Shown here: positions 1 to 6,249 of the stretch, one piece after another
Position numbering within the stretch: position 1 is the stretch's first letter
Layout of the letters: each line of letters begins with the position of its first letter
DNA from: Saprospiraceae bacterium
Lineage (GTDB): Bacteria > Bacteroidota > Bacteroidia > Chitinophagales > Saprospiraceae
Assembly: GCA_020630895.1 (NCBI GenBank)
Contig: JAHDII010000166.1
Coordinates: forward strand, 1-7,219
DNA: 7,219 nt
Direction of reading: 5' to 3'
Program-made: the position numbers and the translations under genes
Notes under the pieces: model-generated
What the model was told of the DNA's origin: nothing
The model's input: only the letters and a program-made list of their open reading frames with translations
Databases searched by the model: none

Positions 1-273
1 GCTTAAAATAATAAAAATAAGATATTTCCACCAAGAATGCCGATGTAAAAATTTAGGAATTAAATAATAACTATTCCAATAAAATAAAGTAACAAGAGTT
101 GGGATAATAATAAAAGCATCATCAATAAATTTTTCTTCACCACTAAATAAAACAGTAGCAGAGGCTATTAATCCATTAAAATTATAGACTAATTGAATCA
201 ATAATATCCAAATAATAATATGGCTTAGGATATTAATTTTTTTTGAAGAAGAAATATTATTTATAATAAACAT
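1..273 (-). CDS. Sensor histidine kinase of the LytS/YehU type, N-terminal part (cut by the window edge)
   Basis: This open frame starts at ATG 273 and runs for 91 codons off the left edge without a stop. The visible part is almost all membrane: a hydrophobic segment at about residues 14-34, a short polar loop containing SGEEKF, a second segment at about 46-60, then YYLIPKFL followed by HSWWKYL and the start of a third segment. The pattern of a segment ending in NxYxLIPKFL and then a basic, aromatic stretch is typical of Bacteroidota sensor kinases whose His_kinase and HATPase domains come after the membrane part. Those domains would lie outside this window, so kinase activity is inferred. 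Such kinases normally phosphorylate a LytTR response regulator, and one lies at 3670-4356. No Shine-Dalgarno sequence is seen, and a terminator hairpin ends only a few bases before the start codon. Confidence 0.72.
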   Translation of the reverse strand, partial: MFIINNISSSKKINILSHIIIWILLIQLVYNFNGLIASATVLFSGEEKFIDDAFIIIPTLVTLFYWNSYYLIPKFLHRHSWWKYLIFIILS

Positions 274-278
274 AGTAT

Positions 279-314
279 AAAAATAGTCCAATTATAATTA
301 ATAATTGGACTATT
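279..314 (-). terminator. Intrinsic terminator after the T9SS/RTX gene
   Basis: Positions 282-294 and 302-314 form a perfect 13-bp inverted repeat (outer bases AATAGTCC/GGACTATT) around a 7-base AT loop. On the minus strand the stem is followed by five U residues (279-283). It begins 8 bases after the stop codon of the 322-1833 gene, as expected for its terminator. The U-run ends only five bases before the kinase ATG at 273, so the hairpin also lies in that gene's 5' region. Confidence 0.85.
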
Positions 315-321
315 AAAATAA

Positions 322-1833
322 TTATTGAATAATAAAATTGCTAGAACTACTTTGATGATTACCTATAATTTGCAGCATATAATTTCCTTGGGGTAAGAAA
401 TTTATATCTATAGTAATTTTTTCTGTGATATTAACAAATTTTTGTTCTAGTACTTTTTTCCCTATTGTATCGTAAATATAAATATATCCAGAAAGAATAG
501 GGCTAGAACTTTTCCAGATAATATGTAAAAAATCTGTAGCAGGATTTGGAAAAATATTAAAAACATTTTCTGATGAAATATTTTGAGTGCTTGTAATATC
601 TCCATCTGCAAATCGTAACATTTCAATATTCAATAAAGTATCTATACCATCACGATCATTCATATTATCTGCAACAATAGTCATAACGCCCTCTGTTGTT
701 ATCACATATTCATTTTGGTTTCCTGTAAATATAGCAATGTCTGTTCCCGATTTTCCATCTAAGCGATCGTTTCCTTTTAGTCCTTCTAATTCATTATTGG
801 CATCATTTCCATTTAAACGATTATATAAATCATTTCCTTGAAGATTAGAATTATTAGAACCCGTTAAAGTACAATGTTGTAAATATTGAGATTTATGAGA
901 GTAGGGGAGAGACGCATCAAAAGACATATAAAAAGTACCATTAAAAGAAGGGTCAATATCCATATTAATATTGATATAAGGTGAAAAATATTTGGGTAAT
1001 AATGCCCAACCCATTGGGTCGAGTGTTTCAATTTCTGCTCTTGTTTTAGCCACATAAATGCCCCACATTCCTCCAGGTGTTTCTGTCCATGCTCCCCAAA
1101 GTCCATAATAACTATCAATAAGCGAAGCTAAATATTCTTGTGATAAACTATTTTCATTGTCTAATTCATTGTACCAGCCTTGAATATCAGGATCGCTTCC
1201 TGCACCAAGAGGCCAAATGGCAAAATTATTGCCATTTGCATTTTGTTGTGCGGCTCTAATTTCTGCTTGATAATTGGGTAATACTCCAGGAAAAGAATTA
1301 GGTCCATCTACACCAAATCCTGTATCATGCATAAGGTGTAAAATTTCTTCAAAAGCGGCATCTCTATGATCCCAATTATTATTAATATACCAAGAATGTC
1401 CTTCAACAGCAATTTCATTTTGAAATAAATATTGTCCTGGTAAATTAGGTTCATTTCCTTGTCCATCTGCTCCATTTAGTAATAATAATAGGGCTTCATT
1501 ATTCGCCATTTGATTGGTAACAACAGATTTATCTGTTCCATATTCTGAATTAGGAAGATTGGTTAAATAAAATTGTAAAATATTTCTAGCACGTACTATT
1601 TGTGCATCTGTAATTTGATTTTGTGCTACAAAATGAATGGCTTGACCATTAGGTGCTTGAATTTTTGTATATTTTACAAATCCATTATTGCTATAAGCTG
1701 CTGGAGCATTACTAGGTAATGGGATGACTCCATTTGGAGAAGTACTAATATCAAAATTATCAGGTAATGTTTGAGCACAACCTAAACGAACCATTCCTAA
1801 TAATAAAATACTTAGTGTAATGATATTTTTCAT
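322..1833 (-). CDS. Secreted EExxH-motif protein with RTX-like repeats and a T9SS sorting domain
   Basis: The 503-residue product starts with a Sec signal peptide (hydrophobic 4-20, likely cleavage after CA at 20). Residues 60-290 form a domain homologous to the lipoprotein at 2686-3528. It carries FEEILHLMHDTG at 161-172, an HExxH-like motif with Glu in place of the first His, and a later conserved Glu-Tyr at 233-234 that could supply another metal ligand. Residues 331-372 contain GND/LxG units (LQGND, LNGND, LKGNDRLDG) of the RTX calcium-binding kind, followed by DGIDTLLNIEMLRFADGD (395-412), a stretch common after RTX repeats. Residues 424-503 are a T9SS type A sorting domain (NIFPNPATDFL, then IYDTIGKKV and LPQGNYMLQI). 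It should cross the outer membrane through the T9SS and be surface-attached or released. Peptidase activity is not proven, as the first metal ligand is non-standard. It has its own 184-bp upstream gap. Confidence 0.85.
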   Translation of the reverse strand: MKNIITLSILLLGMVRLGCAQTLPDNFDISTSPNGVIPLPSNAPAAYSNNGFVKYTKIQAPNGQAIHFVAQNQITDAQIVRARNILQFYLTNLPNSEYGTDKSVVTNQMANNEALLLLLNGADGQGNEPNLPGQYLFQNEIAVEGHSWYINNNWDHRDAAFEEILHLMHDTGFGVDGPNSFPGVLPNYQAEIRAAQQNANGNNFAIWPLGAGSDPDIQGWYNELDNENSLSQEYLASLIDSYYGLWGAWTETPGGMWGIYVAKTRAEIETLDPMGWALLPKYFSPYININMDIDPSFNGTFYMSFDASLPYSHKSQYLQHCTLTGSNNSNLQGNDLYNRLNGNDANNELEGLKGNDRLDGKSGTDIAIFTGNQNEYVITTEGVMTIVADNMNDRDGIDTLLNIEMLRFADGDITSTQNISSENVFNIFPNPATDFLHIIWKSSSPILSGYIYIYDTIGKKVLEQKFVNITEKITIDINFLPQGNYMLQIIGNHQSSSSNFIIQ

Positions 1834-1885
1834 GATTTATATTTTAGTCAAATAAAGAGATTATTGCAAAATATTTTTTAACGAA

Positions 1886-1980
1886 GGAACCGCTGAGATT
1901 TTCACTACATTTAATGAATAAAAACTGTATTCTATTCTTTGTGTACCTCTGCGTATTCCTCTGTGATTCTCTGCGTTTTT
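1886..1980. repeat. Intergenic CTCTGYG repeat element with imperfect terminal inverted repeats
   Basis: Four units matching YTYTGYG start at 1937 (CTTTGTG), 1947 (CTCTGCG), 1959 (CTCTGTG) and 1969 (CTCTGCG), spaced 10, 12 and 10 bases. The left end at 1887-1905 reads AACCGCTGAGATTTTCAC. This is an imperfect inverted copy of the right end, which on the minus strand reads AACGCAGAGAATCACAG. The block is richer in G and C than its surroundings and fills most of the gap between the ClpP-like gene and the T9SS gene. From general knowledge, strings of CGCAGAG/CACAGAG are found as dispersed intergenic elements in many Bacteroidota genomes, often beside GxxExxY-family genes; no such gene is present here. 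Its role is unknown. Confidence 0.7.
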
Positions 1981-2017
1981 CAAATTGGGCTATAATCAAT
2001 TAATAAGGTTTAACAAT

Positions 2018-2620
2018 TTAGGGTGTTAATAATTTATATTGATCAATTTCGTCATCTGTCATCCAATGAATATCTGAAGCTGGAGCAGCATGAATCGTAA
2101 AATAATAAAAATCTTCTGCATCTTGTTGAGAAAATCCAACATCTATATAATAATTAATATAGAGTAAATGTTCTTCTGCTCCTACAGGATAATCGGTTGC
2201 TTTTTTTCCTCCACCAGACCAAGAATGAACTCCAATTTTACTTCCTGCTTCTCTTGTTCTTGTTGTTCCTGCAAGAAAAAAATCTACTGCTCCAGAAGCA
2301 ATTTCTGCTGTAGCAGGTAGATGTATCGTTAGGTTTTGTGCATGAACTTCTTTGGCTACTTTTACATTGGCTTCGTCATCAGAAGAACCAGGGCAATTGC
2401 CCATAATTATTTTTGTAGTATTAGGAAATGCTGCAATATAATTTTTCCAATATTGAGGAGTTTTACAATTAATATCTCCTTCCATAAATGCAGTAGTTTC
2501 ATCTTGAGAAGAAAAAATACCATAATCAGATGGAGAAATTTTTCCTTCTTTACAACAATTAGTAAAAATAAAACTACTGATTAGTAATATAAAAAAATAA
2601 TTTTTATGTATTGATTTCAT
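2018..2620 (-). CDS. Putative lipoprotein with ClpP/crotonase-like serine hydrolase fold
   Basis: The 200-residue product has a basic start, a hydrophobic stretch at 8-20 and a Cys-Cys pair at 22-23 followed by KEG, which fits a lipoprotein signal with a somewhat irregular lipobox. The rest resembles the ClpP/crotonase fold: a strand with KIIMGNCPG (70-78) where ClpP has its SPGG turn, a helix, the strand LTIHLPATAEIASG (97-110) with Ser109 where ClpP has its nucleophile, FFLAGTTRTREAGSKIGVHSW (114-134) with His132, and SDIHWMTDDEI (182-192) where ClpP has its Asp and FLSAxEA stretch. Ser109 to His132 is 23 residues, close to the ClpP spacing, and Asp183 is the best third residue. It may be an extracytoplasmic serine peptidase, related to predicted periplasmic ClpP-like proteins. 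It follows the EEVLH lipoprotein by 65 bp, so the two may be co-transcribed. Activity is inferred. Confidence 0.72.
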   Translation of the reverse strand: MKSIHKNYFFILLISSFIFTNCCKEGKISPSDYGIFSSQDETTAFMEGDINCKTPQYWKNYIAAFPNTTKIIMGNCPGSSDDEANVKVAKEVHAQNLTIHLPATAEIASGAVDFFLAGTTRTREAGSKIGVHSWSGGGKKATDYPVGAEEHLLYINYYIDVGFSQQDAEDFYYFTIHAAPASDIHWMTDDEIDQYKLLTP

Positions 2621-2685
2621 TTTTCAAATATTTAGAATAGACAACTTCATTATATTCATTTATAATAAAGTTTAATATTATTAAT

Positions 2686-3528
2686 TTATCTCCTATATGT
2701 CCCGTCAGGTAAAATTGTAGGAAATTTATATTGAGGATTTGTGAGTAATTGATATACAGCTACATCTTCCGTTTGTACTTTTTCGGTGGTGTTTAATTTC
2801 CATTCATGTCCTATTTCATCCAGTCTATTTTCTTGAGCACCTAGAATAGACGTTAATGCCCAATAAAAATATTCTGTTACTTGACAAGAATAATCACAAG
2901 TTTTATCATCATAAGTGTACCAAGCATTTGACGGATATGAATTTGGGATAGAAGTAAATTGTCCTCCTCTTGCCAAATCCATTGCATTGGCAATTTGACT
3001 TCCTTGTGTTTCGCCAAAAATATCGGGATATACTTGACTATATCCAGCATGAGTAATAATATGGAGAACTTCTTCTAATGAGGCATCAAAATTTCCTGTT
3101 TTTCCATTAGCGACATAAGAAGGTTGTGTTTCATCATTTCCTAAATCTTGAATACTTCTATCATTAGGAGGATTGATATTTATATCTTTTTGTGATTTCC
3201 ACATTACCATAGCTGCTTTATTTTCTAGCATTTTATCGAGTACTAATTGATTATCAATAGTGCCATCTTCATCATTGTCTAAATATTGAGCCATTACATT
3301 TGCAGCATGTAATAATTTTTCATCACTCACACCTGAAACAGCATAAATATCAATACCAAAAACAACTACTTTTTTATGAAAACATTTTAATATACCATCA
3401 TTATTCGCTTCAATTTTAAAATTGGGATCATTTCCTTCGTTAATGGTAGCACCCAAATCGCAATCTTTGCAAGAAGCAAAAAATAGACTGATTAAAATGC
3501 TAATACATAATAATTTGAATATTTGCAT
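2686..3528 (-). CDS. Putative lipoprotein with EExxH motif (metallopeptidase-like, unassigned family)
   Basis: The frame is open from an ATG at 3570, but the ATG at 3528 is preferred. It places a lipoprotein signal (MQIFKLLCIS, then LFFASC with Cys20 and KDCD) directly at the N-terminus, giving 280 residues. Residues 84-92 (DNDEDGTID) match an EF-hand-like calcium loop. Residues 152-162 read EEVLHIITHAG, an HExxH-like motif with Glu for the first His. Farther on are GSQIANAMDLARGGQF (176-191), AWYTYDDKTCDYSC (202-215) with two close cysteines, and TEYFYWALTSILGAQ (218-232), whose Glu219 could be a further ligand. The middle region aligns with the protein at 322-1833, so the two are homologues. 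I recognise the sequence type but know no established function. The product is probably anchored to the outer membrane. The 141-bp gap upstream carries an 11-base direct repeat. Confidence 0.78.
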   Translation of the reverse strand: MQIFKLLCISILISLFFASCKDCDLGATINEGNDPNFKIEANNDGILKCFHKKVVVFGIDIYAVSGVSDEKLLHAANVMAQYLDNDEDGTIDNQLVLDKMLENKAAMVMWKSQKDININPPNDRSIQDLGNDETQPSYVANGKTGNFDASLEEVLHIITHAGYSQVYPDIFGETQGSQIANAMDLARGGQFTSIPNSYPSNAWYTYDDKTCDYSCQVTEYFYWALTSILGAQENRLDEIGHEWKLNTTEKVQTEDVAVYQLLTNPQYKFPTILPDGTYRR

Positions 3529-3634
3529 AATATTAATTTTTAAGAATGAAAATATTGGATAGATATACACTTAAACGAATAAAAATATTTATTTTATTTT
3601 ATGATTTTTTGAGAAAGAGATGTAGGAGTTGAAA

Positions 3635-3666
3635 GTGTAGAGGAATAGGGTATATGTGTAGAGGAA
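3635..3666. promoter_or_regulatory. Direct repeat GTGTAGAGGAA, candidate LytTR operator
   Basis: GTGTAGAGGAA occurs exactly twice, at 3635-3645 and 3656-3666, with a period of 21 bases. A weaker relative (TGTAGGAGT) lies at 3621-3629. The pair sits between the response regulator's stop and the start of the EEVLH lipoprotein gene, 107-138 bases upstream of the preferred start. LytTR-family regulators are known to bind two direct half-sites about two helical turns apart, so the spacing fits. Operator function is inferred; the sequence was not matched to a known site. Confidence 0.4.
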
Positions 3667-3669
3667 AAA

Positions 3670-4356
3670 TTATTTTAATTTATTAATTATGTTATCTCGA
3701 TAAGATTCTCCAATAGGTAAATTTGTTTTTTTGATATTTATTTCGTTTTTTTGAAAAGAGGTTATTTTATCAAGATTGACAATGTAAGAACGATGAATTC
3801 TAATAAATAAATTCGAAGGAATTTTTTGAGAAATACCTTTTAAATTGAGGCGAGTTAGAAACATTTCTTGTTCGGTATATATTTTTACATAATCTTTTAA
3901 TCCTTCAATATATAAAATTTCAGAAAATGGAATTTTGATGTTTTTATAATTAGATTTAATAATTACATAATCCTCAAATATATGAGACGTTATATTTGAA
4001 TTGTTTTGAAATCTTGATTGTGCTTTATTCGCAGCTTTTAAAAAACGTTCAAAGCGAATAGGTTTTACTAAATAATCTAGAACATCCATTTCATAGCCTT
4101 GAAGAGCATATTGCTCATAAGCTGTGGTGAAAATAACTAAGGGTTTTTGTTCTAGAGAATGTAATAATTCTATTCCTGTAATATCAGGCATTTCTATATC
4201 TAAAAAAAGTAGATCTATTTTTTGAGTGTTTAAAATTTCTAAGGCTTCAAAAGCATTGGTAGTTGCTAAATTTAAATTAAGAAAAGGAATTTTTTTCACA
4301 AAATTACTAAGAATATTAATAGCTGGTTGTTCATCATCTATAATAATAGTTTGCAT
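3670..4356 (-). CDS. LytTR-family two-component response regulator
   Basis: The 228-residue product has the standard two-domain layout. Residues 1-115 are a receiver domain with the acidic pair Asp7/Asp8, the phospho-acceptor Asp53 in LLFLDIEMPD, the FTTAY switch stretch at 76-80 and Lys98-Pro99. Residues 130-228 are a LytTR DNA-binding domain (YIEGLKDYVKIY at 149-160, FIRIHRSYIVN at 184-194). On phosphorylation it should bind paired direct repeats and control transcription. In Bacteroidota such regulators usually sit next to a LytS-type kinase; here the candidate kinase begins at 273, beyond three exported-protein genes. A candidate binding site lies just downstream in front of the EEVLH lipoprotein. 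It is separated from gldH by 148 bp with a weak terminator, so it is probably transcribed on its own. Confidence 0.95.
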   Translation of the reverse strand: MQTIIIDDEQPAINILSNFVKKIPFLNLNLATTNAFEALEILNTQKIDLLFLDIEMPDITGIELLHSLEQKPLVIFTTAYEQYALQGYEMDVLDYLVKPIRFERFLKAANKAQSRFQNNSNITSHIFEDYVIIKSNYKNIKIPFSEILYIEGLKDYVKIYTEQEMFLTRLNLKGISQKIPSNLFIRIHRSYIVNLDKITSFQKNEINIKKTNLPIGESYRDNIINKLK

Positions 4357-4367
4357 GATTTTTTTAT

Positions 4368-4421
4368 TTATTTTCTATTAATAACATCTAATAAAGCATT
4401 AGCTACAGGTCTTTCTCCATT
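4368..4421 (-). other. Possible decayed coding tail or repeat fragment upstream of the response regulator
   Basis: On the minus strand this stretch reads NGERPVANALLDVINRK followed by a stop, 11 bases before the regulator's ATG. It resembles the end of a protein in composition, but a TAA codon stands immediately before it in the same frame and no start is present. It adjoins a locally G+C-richer patch (about 4404-4437). It may be the end of a gene broken by a frameshift, or part of a dispersed intergenic repeat. I do not recognise a family. Confidence 0.2.
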
Positions 4422-4468
4422 TTATCGCTGGGAGTATTTATTATGCCCTTATCTTTAATGAAACAAAT

Positions 4469-4504
4469 AAAAAGATATATTATTAGCCAACGTATTAATA
4501 ATAT
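4469..4504 (-). terminator. Weak AT-only terminator after gldH
   Basis: ATATTATTA (4477-4485) and TAATAATAT (4496-4504) form a perfect 9-bp stem with a 10-base loop. The stem directly abuts the gldH stop codon. On the minus strand it is followed, after three bases, by a run of five U residues (4469-4473). The stem has no G-C pairs, so its strength is uncertain. Confidence 0.42.
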
Positions 4505-4981
4505 TTATTTAGATTCATTTTTAAATTCTTTTAATTTTAATTCTATCGCACTGATGCCCAATAAAGCGGAATCTCTAGAAAATTGAGCTATTGTAATTTT
4601 ATGTTTTCCGAGTTCATTAAATTTTGCTTTTCCTTGTAAATTAATAGGGGCAATACATTCTTTTCCTGAACATTTTCCATACCATTTTCCTGTTTTGTCA
4701 GCTAATTCAGAAGATAATTTTTGTTGTAAAAATTTACCAGAAGGAAAAGAGGTTGAAATGTTTAAATATATATTTTGATAAGGAAATTCTGTAGTATGTT
4801 TAATATCCATTAATAAGGAATATATTTTTGAGGTATCTTTAATATCAAAATTAAATTGAAGAGAATCTGCATATACCCAACCCTTATAACTTACTGATTT
4901 TTTTTGTTGATATATATAATCGGTATCTTTACAAGAAACAAAAATTAGAAAAAAAATACTTAGTATAATTGCAAATCTCAT
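4505..4981 (-). CDS. gldH: Gliding motility lipoprotein GldH
   Basis: The 158-residue product begins with a lipoprotein signal (MRFAIILSIF, then FVSC with Cys17 and KDTD). The body matches GldH in length and pattern: a strand-rich fold with TEFPYQNIYLNISTSFPSG at 63-81, a following ADKTGKWYGKCSG stretch (94-106), and a C-terminal GKHKITIAQFSRDS (125-138). In Flavobacterium johnsoniae GldH is a lipoprotein required for gliding motility and chitin utilisation. GldH is anchored in the cell envelope, but its molecular role is not well defined. Its presence fits the T9SS cargo protein at 322-1833. The start is supported by an AAGGA at 4996-5000, 14 bases ahead of the ATG, and by the signal peptide. 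It lies 92 bp after dnaJ with a terminator between, so it should have its own promoter. Confidence 0.85.
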   Translation of the reverse strand: MRFAIILSIFFLIFVSCKDTDYIYQQKKSVSYKGWVYADSLQFNFDIKDTSKIYSLLMDIKHTTEFPYQNIYLNISTSFPSGKFLQQKLSSELADKTGKWYGKCSGKECIAPINLQGKAKFNELGKHKITIAQFSRDSALLGISAIELKLKEFKNESK

Positions 4982-5000
4982 TATTTATTTTTTTATCCTT

Positions 5001-5036
5001 AAAATAAATAAAGGAAACGATTAGGTTTCCTTTATT
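5001..5036 (-). terminator. Intrinsic terminator of the grpE-dnaJ operon
   Basis: Positions 5007-5018 (AATAAAGGAAAC) and 5025-5036 (GTTTCCTTTATT) form a perfect 12-bp stem with a 6-base loop. It lies 37 bases after the dnaJ stop codon and before gldH. On the minus strand the stem is followed by UAUUUU. The other strand also has a T-rich tail, so it could act in both directions. Confidence 0.68.
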
Positions 5037-5073
5037 TTAAATTATTTTTATTTGATAGATTTTAATAGATTAT

Positions 5074-6249
5074 CTAAGAAAACATATCCCTCATTTTTTC
5101 AAAAAATCCTTTATCTGATTTTCCTGGATTTGGTTTGAAATTAGGAGCATTCTTTAATTGTTCCATTAATGCTCTTTCATTAGCGTCTAATTTCTTGGGT
5201 GTCCAAATGTTTACATGAACTAATTGATCACCAACGCCATGAGAATGAATATCAGGCAAACCCTTTCCTCTTAAACGGAATATTTTTCCAGATTGTGTAC
5301 CTGCTGGAATTTTAATTTTTACTTTTCCATTAATAGTTGGAACATCTACACTTTCGCCTAAAGCAGCATCTGCAAAATTGAGATATAGATCATAAATAAT
5401 ATTTTGCCCATCTCTCTTTAACGAATCATGAGGAATTTCTACAATAGTAATGATTAAATTTCCTGGAGGGCCTCCTCTTTTTCCTGCATGTCCTTTTCCA
5501 TTCATAGATAATTGAATACCCTCACTTACTCCAGCAGGAATTTGAAGTTCTATAATATCTTCACCTATATTACGTCCTTCTCCTTTACATGAATTACATT
5601 TTGATGTGATTTCTTGTCCTGTTCCTCCACAAGTAGGACAGGGCTTTGTAGTTTGCATTTGACCTAAGAAAGTATTTTGTACCTGTCTGATATACCCCGA
5701 ACCTCTACAAGTAGAACAGGTACTTACTGCATTCCTATCTTTTGCTCCTGAACCACTACAAGTTTTGCAATTGACTTGCTTTTTGAGTTTAATTTTTTTA
5801 GTAACTCCCTTAGCAATTTCTTCTAAAGTCATTTTAACTTTAACTCTAGCATCTGCACCACGTTCTCCAGTACCTCTTCGCCTTCTATTTCCTCCTCCGC
5901 CTCCACCAAAGAAGCTTTCAAAAGGATTTCCTCCTCCATCACCAAAAATATCTCCAAATTGTGAAAAGATGTCTTCCATGGTCATTCCTCCACGGAAACC
6001 ACCACCGCCGCCACCTTGTTGCGAACGGGTATAAGTATCATGTCCTAAGCGATCATATCTCGCTTTTTTATCTGCATCACGCAAAGTTTCGTATGCTTCT
6101 GCGGCTTCCTTAAATTTAGCTTCAGCTTCTTTATTATCAGGGTTTCTATCAGGATGATATTTCATTGCAATCTTTCGATATGCTTTTTTGATTTCTTTGT
6201 CATCAGCACTTTTAGAAACACCTAATATATCGTAATAATTTTTTGCCAT
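5074..6249 (-). CDS. dnaJ: Chaperone protein DnaJ (Hsp40)
   Basis: This is a full-length type I DnaJ of 391 residues. The J domain covers residues 3-70 with HPD at 32-34, the motif that stimulates the DnaK ATPase. A long Gly/Phe-rich linker follows (about 79-120, with runs of six or so glycines) and then a basic NRRRRG patch. The zinc-binding domain has four CxxCxGxG units, with cysteines at 161/164, 178/181, 204/207 and 218/221. The C-terminal substrate-binding domains start near 232 with DIIELQIPAG. It delivers unfolded proteins to DnaK in the cytoplasm. The gene follows grpE after 42 bp and should share its transcript. No dnaK is visible, and none is expected, because grpE-dnaJ pairs without dnaK are usual in Bacteroidota. 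Confidence 0.98.
   Translation of the reverse strand: MAKNYYDILGVSKSADDKEIKKAYRKIAMKYHPDRNPDNKEAEAKFKEAAEAYETLRDADKKARYDRLGHDTYTRSQQGGGGGGFRGGMTMEDIFSQFGDIFGDGGGNPFESFFGGGGGGNRRRRGTGERGADARVKVKMTLEEIAKGVTKKIKLKKQVNCKTCSGSGAKDRNAVSTCSTCRGSGYIRQVQNTFLGQMQTTKPCPTCGGTGQEITSKCNSCKGEGRNIGEDIIELQIPAGVSEGIQLSMNGKGHAGKRGGPPGNLIITIVEIPHDSLKRDGQNIIYDLYLNFADAALGESVDVPTINGKVKIKIPAGTQSGKIFRLRGKGLPDIHSHGVGDQLVHVNIWTPKKLDANERALMEQLKNAPNFKPNPGKSDKGFFEKMRDMFS

Noticed and set aside
587..841. Plus-strand open frame of 84 codons
   Set aside because: It lies wholly inside the 322-1833 gene on the other strand, opposite the RTX and sorting-domain region, and has no domain or neighbour support.
864..1118. Minus-strand open frame of 84 codons in another phase
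   Set aside because: It overlaps the well-supported secreted protein completely and reads as a shifted frame of it.
1834..1885. Promoter before the T9SS/RTX gene
   Set aside because: TTTGCAA and TTTATTTG are present on the minus strand, but only about 10 bases apart, so I do not call a promoter.
1982..2019. Small hairpin AAATTG/CAATTT at the end of the ClpP-like gene
   Set aside because: The stem is six base pairs, overlaps the stop codon and has no following U-run.
2336..2584. Plus-strand open frame of 82 codons
   Set aside because: It is antisense to the ClpP-like lipoprotein gene and has no recognisable protein features.
2621..2685. Bacteroidota-type promoter (TTG with TAnnTTTG) before the ClpP-like gene
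   Set aside because: TTGTC and AAATATTTG are present, but the spacing is too short and the TA of the -7 element does not match.
4433..4610. Plus-strand frame beginning ATGCCCTTATC, about 47 codons
   Set aside because: It runs antisense into the end of gldH and crosses the gldH terminator; there is no sign of coding.
5765..6034. Plus-strand proline-rich open frame
   Set aside because: The prolines are simply the reverse complement of the glycine codons in the DnaJ Gly/Phe linker.
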